Origin: Acanthopleura granulata
Taxonomy: Eukaryota > Mollusca > Polyplacophora > Chitonida > Chitonidae
Direction: 5' to 3'
NCBI GenBank assembly: GCA_016165875.1
Contig: JABBOT010000007.1
Span: forward strand, 11,983,227-12,047,226
Length of the DNA stretch: 64,000 nt
Shown: piece after piece, positions 26,206-37,330 of the stretch
Layout of the letters: every line of letters begins with the position of its first letter
How positions within the stretch are numbered: position 1 is the first letter of the stretch
The notes under the pieces: model-generated
Databases searched by the model: none
What the model was told of the DNA's origin: nothing
The model's input: only the letters and a program-made list of their open reading frames with translations
Made by a program: the position numbers and the translations under genes

Positions 26206-27522
26206 GAAGTACACGTATACCGGGTGCTCAGTGATGATTTGTATCTTTTCTGTGTATAAGGGGTCTACTACATATGTCGGTATTGAAAATGAACGGATTT
26301 CGAAAAGAACATGCTTCTGCCGGAACGATTGTGGCTTTATATCAGTCAGTCTATCAGGTTTATTTCTACGCGCAGTGGTTTCATGCAAATGTGGCCTAAT
26401 TTCCTCCACCAAGAAGCCTGACGCCTTCACGTAGATGAAATATTATTGAAAGAGCAGAGAGCACAAATGAAAACCCTAGATATATCACGCACTGACAAGA
26501 GCGCTGACAACTTGGAAAGATCGGCTATGGAAGAGTTTGATATTATTTGTTCAGATTAAGAGTTTACATGAATATATCACAGGGAACAAATATAACCAAC
26601 AGAACTCTGATATAAGCAAAACTGCGTTCGGCTTTTCTCTTAAGAAGATAGGCATAACACACCCAGAAAATCTATATAAATCAACAGATCAAAGTTAATA
26701 CTTGATTCATCGATCAGTTAACAGTGTTCGTATTACGTCGAACTCTGTGGACCATGTATATTTAAGCAAAAGCGGTTTTTAACCTGGGTATTCTTCCCTT
26801 CGTCGCTGGTCACTCTAAACCCAGTTACTTGAGAAACCAAATTCTTCGAGATTGACCAAGAGATTTTGAGCCAGACGCTGGCCAGCCAACCGAAAAATAT
26901 TATGTGACGCGTCCTTTGAAGAAGGGATTGAAACAGAATTCACCGCTTCATCCCGTTGGCGTAAACAAGACGGTTATATTTATCAACGGTTCTGCGGTCT
27001 TACATAACTATTCCCGCCAGTTGTATATACGTGTACAGAAATTTGACACTAGCCCATCGGCCCTCCCGCATCATACAACAGCGGCCTTCACAATATGGCC
27101 CACTATTTCTACGGAAACAGAATGCTTACTGTTTATACATTCCGGAGTTTGATTTTGCGGTTGATATCTATTGCGGTGTTTACAATATCTCAGTATCTTC
27201 TGAAGTCTATACAAGAGTTTATAAACAAGAAAGTGCAGCAACCACATGAGCACGTGGAAAGTGCTACATGGCAAAACCTGACAGAGCAGCATTCATTCAA
27301 GGAATCAACGCATCAAAAACAAAATCCTTGAGATATATTCACGCGCACTATATAAATACTATATGGCATTTCTCTCAATTTACAACTCGTTAGCTGCGAT
27401 TCCCAACTCACTTCACTCCTGTATATGCCCAAATAAATTATCTTACTTGTCTTTAGTAAACATCATAACAACATTATTAAACAACACAAAGATTTAGCAT
27501 TCATTCCACAACACCGGTACGA
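26203..27522. other. Spacer, no supported gene
   Basis: Several frames of 70-80 codons overlap at 26904-27331 on both strands, with no motif recognised. Confidence 0.4.
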
Positions 27523-27679
27523 TTTTATTTGATTTATTTATTTGATTGGTGTTTTACACCGTACTCAAGAATATTTCACTTATACGACGGCGGACAGCAT
27601 TGTGGTGGGAAGGAACCGGGCAGAGACCGGAGGGAAATCCACGACCATCCGCAGGTTGCTGGCAGACCTTATCACACAC
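27523..27679 (-). mobile_element. SINE (main family), head missing
   Basis: TTTGATTTATTTATTTGATT tail side, GTTTTACACCGTACTCAAGA, TATACGACGGCGGACAGCAT and the core GGGCAGAGACCGG are present. Similarity ends after GCAGACCTTATCACACAC, so the tRNA-like head is gone. The palindrome carries one change. Confidence 0.85.
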
Positions 27680-27821
27680 AGGTATGAATTGCCTGACTTC
27701 ACTGAACAACACAACCATGCTAACAACCATTCATTGAACAAGCATTCTGCAGGTCACCGGTATTTAATGCTGGCAGCAAAACGATATAGTGGACGTGCCT
27801 TCCTGAGGCAACACGACAATG

Positions 27822-28132
27822 TTGGGCGTGACCTTTAAAATACTCGTACATCTATGGTTCCGCGTGGCTCTGGCAACTAGTTATACATTAGGGCGTGGCT
27901 GCTCCGGCAACCAGTTGTACGTTAGTGCGTGACTACATGTGACAAGCAGTTATATATTACGGCGTGACTTCATCTTGAAACCAGTTATACATTAAAGGGC
28001 AGCCTTATCTCACAACTTAATGCATCAGGGTGCGACTTCATATGGCAACACAACCAATTCAGATGACGCATGATTATGTTGTGACAAAAGAGTTTAGGGC
28101 GTAACTTCACGAGGCAACACAACTACGTGGGA
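27822..28132. repeat. Degenerate ~35-bp tandem minisatellite
   Basis: About eight diverged units follow each other, each with a GGCGTGACTTCAT-like start, a GGCAACCAGTTATA-like middle and a CATTAG-like end. Unit starts are seen near 27824, 27861, 27892, 27925, 27960, 28032, 28066 and 28099. Units differ by many substitutions and small indels, so the array is old. Confidence 0.75.
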
Positions 28133-28820
28133 TAAGTGTTAAGCGTCCGATCACGTCATTATATCTAGGACATATGTTCAACTTGTCTCCGCTGTTCTTG
28201 AATGTCTACTTTCGGGAATAGACACTTGAGTTCCGAACACTACATGACGCACTTTTTTGAGACTCACATGTACAAAAGCAACTGTGCATAGAATCGTGAC
28301 TTTGGTCTTTCCAGGCACCTGTCATTTGGAGAAAGAGGTTTCTGTGGCTTACAGGCTAGCCGAGTGACCGCTGAAGACAATAGTTACACAAGGCAATAAT
28401 TTTTACCAAAAATAGAAAGAAAAAAGTAGTTACTTCAAGATGATTAGCTGTATTTGCTGTGTTTTTATATACAATGATTTGCTCAGGTGGAAGTTAAAGT
28501 ATGGGACGGAGCCATCATTGGATGAGAGGTCTAATATGACATCCTCAAACTGTGACGACTACATGTCTCTTGAAGGTTGCCGTCGCAAATTCAAAGCCGT
28601 GTCGTTCTCTAGCAGGATCAACTGCGGCCTTCCATCAGGGAAGTTTGACAGGTGAATGGCCCTAGGCAGCGGTAATGTTAGCCGCAGGCTTCCCTCCGCC
28701 GCTCCCATCACCTCACCAGTTTCTTCCACCCACGAAATCTTGAAGGCTGTCATTCATAACAGTGCAATATTCTAAAACGTGAAAACTAATTTCATCATGG
28801 GCAAATCTTAACTTAATCTA
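28133..28820. other. Spacer, no supported gene
   Basis: A plus frame of 71 codons (28440-28655) and an overlapping minus frame (28559-28753) are open. No motif or splice pair supports either. Confidence 0.4.
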
Positions 28821-29074
28821 TCTATTTATTTCACGCCATTATCAAGAATACTTGTAGGACAGCGACTAGATAGCATTATGCAGAGTGGGGGGGGGGGGGG
28901 GAAACAGCGGCAGAGCTCGGGGATAACCCACGACTGTCAGCAGGTTGCTGAAGACCTTCCCGCATATACGACCGAACAGCAAGCCAGCGTGAGCTGGAAC
29001 TGAACTCACCACGATCGCCTGGTTGAGAGCTTCCTGAGCAGCTATCACGCTTACCACTCGACCACAGACGCCCC
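28821..29074 (-). mobile_element. SINE (main family) with internal poly-G expansion
   Basis: Diverged copy: tail side TCTATTTATTTCACGCCATT, a core GGCAGAGCTCGGGGATAACC, head with GGAACTGAACTCACC (B box) and CGCTTACCACTCGACCACAG (A box). The family's GGTGGGAGGAAACC has become a run of about 15 G (28887-28901). GGGCAAA flanks both sides (28799-28805 and 29087-29093) and may be a decayed target-site duplication. Confidence 0.82.
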
Positions 29075-29093
29075 TGTGTACCGTAAGGGCAAA

Positions 29094-30073
29094 CTTTATA
29101 CAGCTGTATGATGCCGACATGCAAATATGACGTAGACAATTTGGCGATTCTGATGGTGCCAGTCATACGATCCTGGATAGCTTATTAAACATTCCGTGTA
29201 AGCTTCTGTTATCTGATGTATGATGGCATTATGCCATGTCGTCATTTATAATTTGTGGCTTGTGCAGAGAGTTAACAAGCAACCTAACATAGGAAACGAG
29301 CCGTAATTCATCCCTCTCTCTATACTTTTATGAGATAATATTTCACATTTCAAAGGACAAGGGGGTCAAATCTAATTGTCCATATAGGCTCATTATGTTG
29401 GTCGACAATACGACTGGGAACCGTGTTGTAGAATGTCACGGCGGGCATACACTGGTTCAGGGACGGGTGGTTAGTAACCTTGTCGTAGCACTCGGTCCGT
29501 GTAATCCTGGACCGGATGATGTATACTGTACGCGGAAGGCTAATGATGTCCTGTCGCATCTAGCCGCTAACGAGCAAGGCGTGTACCCGGTGTACTAAAA
29601 TCACACAACGGAAATGGTCACCGCAGCGGAATAGATGTGGCCAATATGAGCTCTCTGCTGGCTGAGCAATCATACTTTCCGACGTACCTACTAATGACGG
29701 TGGTAATTTGTCGTGAATAGATGTCAATGTCTACCGTCTGAAACCTCCATAATTTCAAGTCTACTAAGTGACGGAGCCCTAAGAACCATTTACACGTACG
29801 CGGTTGTAAATGGAATGAAATACAGATTTCACCAAGACAGTCTCCTCTATATAATTACCAAGAAAGGAATCAGCTACATAAAATAATGTTGAAATATTTG
29901 TGACTGTTCGGTAATCTCGTGTACACGTGTGGAACATACACCACCTAATTGTCTGTAAACGTGCAAGCCAGAAACAAGCTGACCAACACGATCAACGCGC
30001 TACATCATTGTCCAGTTGCTTAGTACTACCGTTAGTTTTCCCGTTACATCACACGGTTCTTCAGTACATCTTA
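29094..30073. other. Spacer, no supported gene
   Basis: Frames at 29350-29598 overlap on both strands and are short. An octamer ATGCAAAT occurs at 29119-29126. Nothing else recognised. Confidence 0.4.
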
Positions 30074-30775
30074 TTCAACATTCAATATACATGCATAATT
30101 ATGCGTATTATATCATTTCCCTAAATGTCTTACGAGCAAACGTATTTTTGGAGGCTAATACACGCAGCTCATAGAACATTTCGTCATGTGCTCACACATA
30201 CATGTTTCCAGTAGAATCCTACCTTCTAAGGAAACCTTAATAAAAATCTCCTATCAACATTCAACACACATAATTACTCTGCCGTGGTCCTAAAAGACGC
30301 ATGAGCAAACGTATTTTTGGAGGCTAATACACGCAACTCACAGAATATTTCGTCATGTGCTCACACATACATGTTTCCAGTAGAATCCTACCTTCTAAAG
30401 AAACCTTAATAAAATCTCCTGTCAACATGCAACATACCCGCCTAATTACTCTGCCATGGCCCTAAAAGACGTATGAGTAAACGCATTTTTGGAGGCTATA
30501 TCACAGATCATAGAATATTACTTTTTGTGCGCAAGCACACATGTTTTCATTAGATTCGAGCCCATACCTTCCAAGGAAACCTCAATAAACATCTTTCAAC
30601 ATTCAGTGCATCCGCATAATTTCTCTGTCATTGGTCTGAAGGTCTTATAAACAGAGGTATTTCGGGGAGCTAATGCAGCTCATATAATATTACTTCATGT
30701 GTTCAGACATATGTGTTTCCAGTAGACTTCAGCATACCTTGTAGGCAAACATTAAGCATCCTCTTTCCAAGATGA
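30074..30775. repeat. ~170-bp tandem repeat array, four units
   Basis: The landmark GAGCAAACGTATTTTTGGAG occurs at 30134 and 30303, with diverged versions near 30475 and 30648, giving periods of 169, 172 and about 173 bp. Each unit also carries TCATGTGCTCACACATACAT, GTTTCCAGTAGAATCCTACC and AAGGAAACCTTAATAAA. Units 1 and 2 are nearly identical, unit 3 has diverged and unit 4 is most degraded. The unit length is close to that of a nucleosome, typical of satellite monomers. Confidence 0.93.
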
Positions 30776-31581
30776 CCAGCATTCTCCGAAACTGGCAATA
30801 TGTATGACTAGCAAGCATGCCTTAAACCATCTTTCCGATGTGAATAAAATTATCAGAATCGGGCAAAATGAGTAACGCGAGAACCATAACGGAGCTCTAC
30901 GAATCGGGTATAGAATGATTAACTAATTTTTTTACATTTAATCAGTATACAATATGACTGTATATCGATGCATTTTTACTTTTATTTTCATTATACTTGT
31001 ATCCAATTAAGACCATGTCATCGATCAACCCTGCGGCAAGTAAGTAAATCAGCCAGCTTTGCAGTCAGCCAATGACCAAATCATGAAATCATAAATACTA
31101 CACGTGACCACGTTTATGGATGTGATTAGCACCAGGAACGAGAGCTTAATTATTCGTTATACAACCTTACATCATAACGTGCTGATCAGCGGTTATTTGG
31201 CGCATTTGCATTGTTGAATAATGGATGTTCAATGTGATTTCTTGAATAATGAATAATCCCCATGTCATTGATTACATAAAAACTTCATGCATACAATCAC
31301 GGTGGCATCGGAAAGATGAAACTGAATATTTAAGCGGAAACGGACCGCTGAGCATGCGGATGACATGTGCGTGATATGGCATGGTGAAAGGCTGGACGAC
31401 TTTAGCAATATACACAGATCCGATATGGTGTGATGTGGATCAGGGCGTGGTAATTTTACACTTTTCAGTTTGAGATAAGTTTCACTTTGTAATCAATGAT
31501 ACTATACCTTGCCGAAAAGCACTTTTACTTTGACTGTCAGTCTGACAAGGCGCTATGCTGATGGTAGTACTGGATTAAAAA
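30776..31581. other. Spacer, nothing recognised
   Basis: AT-rich, no long open frame, and a single ATTTGCAT octamer at 31204. Confidence 0.45.
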
Positions 31582-31748
31582 CATGCTGGTTTCCTCTCCA
31601 CCCATATGTGGAAAGGTCTGCCAGCAACCTGTGGATCTGTGGGATTCCCCCGAGCTATGTCTCGTTTCGCCTCGTTTTAATGCTAGCCGCAGTTATATAG
31701 GTGAAATATTCTTCAGTACGGAGTAAAACATCAATCAAATAAATAAAT
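31582..31748 (+). mobile_element. SINE (main family), diverged, head missing
   Basis: In plus orientation: CATGCTGGTTTCCTCTCCAC, GGAAAGGTCTGCCAGCAACC, GTGAAATATTCTTCAGTACG and the tail CAATCAAATAAATAAATC. The palindromic core has decayed (CCCCCGAGCTATGTCTCG). It lies 240 bp from another copy in opposite orientation (31990-32248), so RNA through this stretch could fold back on itself. Confidence 0.82.
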
Positions 31749-31989
31749 CGGTTAACGGAGACCTAAGCTGAATTCAGTTTTACGCCACAGTTATTATTAG
31801 ATGTATTAACCATTAAACAGCATGAGAATATGTAGTTACCTTTTTTTTCAATGTGAAAAACCAGGAAATCCTTCCAAATGGAAGGTTATTCTGTTTCCGA
31901 ATATCTACCATTCGTATCAATACAGGATATATTCGTGAGAATGCCGTTAAGCATTTATCAAATAAAAACCTTCCGTAAATTAAATATAA

Positions 31990-32248
31990 TTTATTTATTT
32001 ATTTGATTGGTGTTTTACACCCTCCAAAGAATATTTCAATTACACGACGGCGGACAGCATTGTGGTGGGAGGAAACCCCGGCAAAGCCCGAGGGAAACCT
32101 ACGACCATCCGGCGGTTGCTCGCGGACCTTCCCACGTAGAGAGGAAGCCAGCATAAGCTGAACTTGAACTCACAGCGACCGCGTTAGTGAAAGGCTTCTA
32201 TGTCATTACGACGTGCTGGCATGCTAACCTCCTCTGCCACGGAGATTA
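31990..32248 (-). mobile_element. SINE (main family), near full length
   Basis: The tail side TTATTTATTTATTTGATTGG is followed by GTTTTACACCCTCCAAAGAA, GACGGCGGACAGCATTGTGG, a core CCCCGGCAAAGCCCGAGGG, then head boxes GAACTTGAACTCAC and GCTAACCTCCTCTGCCACGG. AAATATAA occurs at both ends (31982-31989 and 32249-32256) and is a plausible short target-site duplication. Confidence 0.88.
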
Positions 32249-32334
32249 AAATATAACCAAAGACAACTCAGCCTTCTGCTTAAGTTGTAAATTTAATTAG
32301 GATTCATGTGATTACATCGTCATGGCACGAAGAA

Positions 32335-32570
32335 GTGACCTAAACTTGACAAGCAACAAAGATGTAGTCTTCCTGGTGGCCAAGAGATCACGAGTTCGAT
32401 TCCAGTTCTCGGCAGTTCGGACTGTAGCTTTAAGCCAAGGTGTTTGTCAGGTACTAGAAGCAGAGTGTTAGTTTACGTGAACATTTTGAACAGCCGAGAA
32501 TAATGTGGGTAAACATCCGACCAACCACCAGGTGTCCCCAAGTACCGCAACAGCGACGTTATTAATTCAT
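32335..32570 (+). mobile_element. tRNA-like element (SINE, fifth type)
   Basis: A clear B box ACGAGTTCGATTCC (around 32392-32405) follows GGTGGCCAAGAGATC. It continues with CTCGGCAGTTCGGACTGTAG and TAAGCCAAGGTGTTTGTCAG, the kind of unrelated body expected after a tRNA-derived head. The A box is degenerate and no tail is obvious. Boundaries are approximate. Confidence 0.45.
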
Positions 32571-32605
32571 CATTGTATAGAATTCATGCATAATTGAGTA
32601 GAACA

Positions 32606-32629
32606 TTTATTTATTTATTTATTTATTTA
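32606..32629. repeat. (TTTA)n microsatellite
   Basis: About six TTTA units. The following AACTGATGTTTCAAGCCG weakly resembles the start of a minus-strand SINE tail, so this may be the last trace of a copy. Confidence 0.7.
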
Positions 32630-33345
32630 ACTGATGTTTCAAGCCGCCGTGGGAAAGTTTGTTCATTTATATAAGGACAGTCAGGTTTGTGGGTTGGGGA
32701 AACTGACGAAAACCACCGCCCACCGCCAGGGACCAGACAAACCTCTTGACTTAAGATGTCTTCGGCAAACAGATTGGACCGAATATAATACCTACACAAA
32801 AGACAACATTTATACACGCTCTCATGCTACACAAAAGCTTTGTGTAGAATGAGTCATGGTTCGGGGCAATGTGAATCTGGTGGGCTATACCTGACAAAGT
32901 CTGGTTTTGTATATATGTGAAACAAAACACAAGAGGGATGTCAGCAAATAGCATTAATTTTGGCGGGGACAAGTAGGAAACTAAGTGGATGTCTAAACTT
33001 CAAGTCCCAGATTAGGTCTATAAATTCTTTGTTATTATACATTTTGTGAAACAAGCTTTAGTTGAAAAACATGAACCCATAATGAAATGGGGATTTATAA
33101 TTACCGGGAAATCCATCGTTAACTTTCGTTTAGCAGGTAATGCCAATGGTGTGTTGTCAAAGACGCTGAGAATGGGAGGGGTTTCTCAATCCTATGTCCC
33201 CATACGGGCACCCTCACATATCAGGAGATGGATCCACATCGTACACCCTAAGTACCATGGGACAATCTTAGTGGCATTAGATCAAGTTACTTTGTTACTT
33301 TGTTTGTCGTCATGTTTAATCACAGCATGGGAGCCCGGGTAATTA
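32630..33345. other. Spacer, no supported gene
   Basis: Frames of 64-98 codons overlap on both strands (32623-32972 and 33046-33342). None is recognised. Confidence 0.4.
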
Positions 33346-33482
33346 GACGGTGATCTTCCCTCCCCAGGGTCGGCTACGGAGGGGCGATAAGACTGGGTCA
33401 CGCTCACTGACCACCCGTGGACGCCTCGGAGTGGAGGGGCGTGTCAGCGACGGTAACGTGGCTGGGACAATCACGTGCCATA
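33346..33482. promoter_or_regulatory. GC- and CpG-rich block, possible regulatory element
   Basis: This short block stands out from AT-rich surroundings. It has two GAGGGGCG boxes (GGAGGGGCGATAAG and GGAGGGGCGTGTC, the second resembling a KLF/Sp site), several CpG and an E-box CACGTG near 33473. No TATA box or initiator pair is convincing, so the role is inferred only from composition. Confidence 0.25.
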
Positions 33483-35116
33483 TTTGTCGGACGGAATCAT
33501 AGCTGCGTGTTAATTGTTGACAGTGACACTGATTAAAGTAGAATTCAAATTCCCACTTATCGCTGGGGTCGGATTTTATGTCCTTTCAAATGAGTCGATC
33601 TAGAGCAGCAAAAGTCCCTTCCGTCAACACCGCTGGAAGGGTAGATTTTCGAGGACAAAAGGACAAAGGTACAAGTTAACTGGAATACGTTAGCAGATGT
33701 TACACGCTTTACGACTTCGATTTTTTCGCCAGGAATAATTTAAAATAGACTGGGTTTAACTGTATCTTGTGACATCCCACATCAGTCCTACATGCACGTG
33801 CGTCAGTAGACCTATGGAAATGCCCTCTTCACGTGGCATCAGAGGATACTGAGAAGGATGCTATCAAGTGGCAAGAAGGGAGCGATGACCCGGGCTGTAC
33901 TTCTTGTTGTTCTTGTTGTCATAAATAATTGTAGATAACACACGCCATGCACATACAAGCAGATCACTTTGAAGTTGTTTTCAATGAATTGCTCAAATGA
34001 TTGGACGAGCGTCGTAAAACACGAACACAGAAGGCCGGGTACCCAAAATTCCCTGTCACCCTGCATGTACTTCAGCCGGCCACGATCCCCACTCCAACTG
34101 CTGGTCTACAGTCCCACGAAAGAAAACCTGGCATTAGGGGCTTTTCAAATTTAATCCCACACAGCTACACCGTGTTGGGTCAGTGCGATAATGATTCAAT
34201 GGGCTTTTCTTAGACGTCTCAGAGCAATACTTAAAGGTCCTCTCAGTCTGATATGGCCATTCTTAGGAATACACATCACGACATGTGGCAGATAGATTGT
34301 GAAAGAACAAGAAAAAAACATATCTTCATCTATAATTGACGGACGCAGAAGCAGAAAAATATCCGTAGTGTAGAGTGTGATTATGTCTAATCTGTTGGTG
34401 GGCTCGTCCAGCTTATGCCTCTATCTTCTTTCCAGTTATACAAGTGAGCCAGCCTATATCATAAATCTAACATTCCTCTTAGATCCTGCTCAAGATGAAA
34501 GGAAACTTGTCCGTCTAACTTCTTCAATATTTCATTGCGGGGAAAAAGGATATATATAAGAAGCCTATGTTTTATGGAGTTCTCATGTCGTATAATAATG
34601 TCTGCCGCCATAGTACAAAGTGGAGTCTTGATGTATCTCATTCATATCACGCCCATTAGAGAAATTGCGTTTGAAAACCCCCGTGATATTTAGGCCACAA
34701 TGGGACATACAGTGTCCCAACAGAGGCCAATATGCCGTGTGATGCTTAATGACATTCCAGTGGAATATACATGTATTTACTGTTAAATACACATACAAGA
34801 CCAATAATTTATGTGGAATCTGCTTGTATGAAGTGTCAACAGGACGCTTTGTTATTTATACTTTGTTCGACCGTTCCCAACCTCTTCTATCTGTCTCATA
34901 AAAATAATATTTAAAGTTCCGACGCGAAAATGATCCCCGTTTGTCTAGTGAAAAATTACAGCATTTAGAAAACGTTTGGCAAATATCTTCGCATTCCAAG
35001 ATTATTTCAATTTGATGTCAACGGCAAAAGACCACAAAGCTGACTAAATCCGCTCATGGCCAGCCCAACTCTGATGACCAGTAATTCATTTATTATGTTT
35101 GATGTTTATTGCACAG
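33483..35116. other. Spacer, no supported gene
   Basis: Short frames at 33839-34213 and 34377-34804 overlap on both strands. No repeat family was recognised. Confidence 0.4.
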
Positions 35117-35412
35117 TTTGCAAAGGTTTTCACAGAAAGATGGCCCATCCAAAAAACCAATACCAAAAGGAAACTTGACACACCATTCAAGTGTAGATCA
35201 TCAGATACCATTATTGCTTGTAGCACCTACACAGGGGAAGCTGAAAACTCGAAAGGGAAGTGCACATTAAATCTGTATTGGGCTAATCAGCGAAATTGTA
35301 CACGTGAATGCTGCAAGCGCCTTAGTTTGCCTGGTTCCAACAGGAACATCAGTGCGTGTCACCTACCCAGCAGTTCTCATTCCAGTTGCAAGAGGGAAAC
35401 CAAAGCCCATAG
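35117..35412 (+). CDS. Candidate internal exon, cysteine-rich unknown protein
   Basis: A frame of 98 codons is bounded by plausible splice sites: acceptor GATGTTTATTGCACAG (AG at 35115-35116) and donor CATAG|GTAAAT (GT at 35413-35414). The in-frame stop TAA falls inside the donor, as expected if the frame ends there. Exon length is 296 nt, so the phase changes from 0 to 2. The peptide is basic, with nine Cys, including a CTRECCKR cluster in the second half, and with the motifs NRNIS and SSCKRE. That would suit a secreted or zinc-binding segment, but I recognise no family. Open frames of this length are expected by chance here; the flanking splice sites raise the odds. Confidence 0.28.
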
Positions 35413-35695
35413 GTAAATAATGAATTTATTGGAATTTGATATGAAAGAGCAGGTAGTCGAGGGAACTTGAGATGATATAGCCTTGTGTTCAACTACCGGG
35501 CGTCCGTCAGCTGAACAAGGCCTGTAATATAGGATCAGACCATATCACTGTTGTTGTCGTAACCCCCCGTCTCGCTAATAAGGTAGGCCTTTAATCAGAG
35601 CAGCGGGTTAACGGTTTGAGTAAGGAACGTGCGCGCCAACGGATCATTAATCACATGCCGAGTGTCGCGTGAGGATTGTCAAGCCTGTTTGCTAA

Positions 35696-35881
35696 GGCGA
35701 CTTAGTCATCTCGGGATTTTACCTGCGCGCGCCAGGTGTGCGTCAACAAGAGATGGACAACAAACTGTTGGACACGGAGAACTTGTGGCACCATTTCCCC
35801 AGCGGTGATGGCAACATGATCTACTATCTGAGTGGGAAAACAGAGGCAGAAACTGTGTGCGCATGCGAAGAGGGGATATAG
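35696..35881 (+). CDS. Candidate small ORF or exon, unknown protein
   Basis: A frame open for 61 codons contains an internal ATG at 35753 that begins MDNKLLDTENLWHHF and runs 42 codons to TAG at 35879. Codon choice looks protein-like. However, a second plus frame and a minus frame (35702-35914) over the same bases are also open, and no strong donor follows. It lies 340 bp beyond the candidate exon at 35117-35412, but joining that exon to an acceptor CAG at 35735 would use a different frame that stops at TGA within about 25 codons. It may equally be a conserved non-coding element. Confidence 0.2.
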   Translation, partial: GDLVISGFYLRAPGVRQQEMDNKLLDTENLWHHFPSGDGNMIYYLSGKTEAETVCACEEGI

Positions 35882-36259
35882 CCCCGGGGCCTGTGGCACT
35901 TCAAAGAAAGGCAAACTAGGTAAAAACTGTATGAGTTCTATTGAAAAGGACCCGTTGAATTCACAATCTGTCTGGCATTTGCGTGTTTCCCCTACATCAG
36001 CTATTATCTACCCGGGACTTACCTCTAAATTCGACCGGCAGTTGGCCCGTGTTCACGTCAACAAGCTAGGGAGTTATATAAATTTTAACGTTAATGAGGT
36101 AGGCCTATCTCCTCATTAGAATCAATAAATCCCCTGAGTAACAGAATCCATATCGTTTATTGCAATATTCAATCATTTAGGTTTCATCTCATATGGAAAA
36201 AACCCAAGCCAATGTCACCACGGTGGTACTGCAGACTGGCGGTCTGTTGCCCGGGGGCA

Positions 36260-36267
36260 TATAAAAG
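36260..36267 (+). promoter_or_regulatory. TATA-box consensus
   Basis: TATAAAAG preceded by the GC-rich CCCGGGGGCA matches the core promoter consensus. No good initiator lies 25-32 bp downstream and no open frame of interest follows, so promoter function is doubtful. Confidence 0.25.
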
Positions 36268-37225
36268 CTGAACCGCTGTTCTGAGGATACGGCCTGGGAC
36301 TCGAGCACCTGGCCTAGGGCTAGCTGTCGGCGATAACAAAGAGATGACTGAACTAGCAAACGGCTGATCGTTTGATCCATCTCCCAGCGGGAAAGCAGAT
36401 CCACAAAGTATAAATGAACATTTCAAGATTATTTTACACAAGATGAGCCATCTGCTTTTCCTGGATGGCACCTGATTAGATTTTTCCATCAATCTTGCCC
36501 TATATTTTACATGCGGGAGTGTGTGTGTGAAACAACAACAACCACAAAATCAACATCACAAATGTGTGTGATAATGAACTGACTGGCTGGTATTTTTCAG
36601 AGCTGGGACTTTTCGCCCCAAAATCCATTACCACTATAACTATTATATGTCAACGCCTGCTCTGGAATTTCCGAAATCAATGTAGCTGAGGTCTTGTAGC
36701 TCACCTTCACAATCTGAAGGTTTCTGTCTTCGTTTCGCTATAGAAGATCTCTCAACACTACAATCAGCTCGAGTAGCAGCCTGGCCTAAAACGAGCCACC
36801 CAATGAAATCTCTCAGTACGTCCTACTTTGTTTTAAATCCGTGTTGCGTAATCATGTGACCTCACGCCTGCCTTACACATTTAAGACGAACGCTCTGATT
36901 GGTCACCACAATCGATTGGCTCTGGGAACCTATTGGTCGAAACGAGTACACGCATCTGAAGTGAATTCGAATTACCCACCAAAGAATGAATGGGCGCTTG
37001 GGGTTTAACGTCGTATCATTACCCACCAAAGACATCATTCCTAACTGCAGGGATGACTTCTGGTATAGCGAGAATGCTATAGTTTTACTTAAACCTGGCA
37101 CAAATCTGAAAGGTGTATAGATATGTGGGATAACACATACTACAGATGATATATTGAGTCCTAAATGTGACCTATAATAATAGAGAAATTTTAAAATTAC
37201 ATACTTTGAATCACACAAACTTCCA
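36268..37225. other. Spacer, no supported gene
   Basis: Frames at 36184-36492 and 36862-37218 (minus) are open for 102-118 codons without motifs. Confidence 0.4.
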
Positions 37226-37330
37226 TAAAAAAGAACAAAAAAAAATCATGAAAAAAAAACAAACAAACAAAAACAAAGGAACTCACCAAAACCAAAACAA
37301 GAAAACAAACAAAACAAAAAAAGAACGATT
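37226..37330. repeat. A-rich low-complexity tract with AAAC units
   Basis: Roughly 100 bases dominated by A, with repeated AAAC and AAAAC motifs. The Lys/Asn-rich frame over it is an artefact of composition. Confidence 0.9.

Noticed and set aside
26101..26430. 109-codon minus ORF
   Set aside because: Its central part is alternating Ile-Tyr from the (AT)n microsatellite, not a gene.
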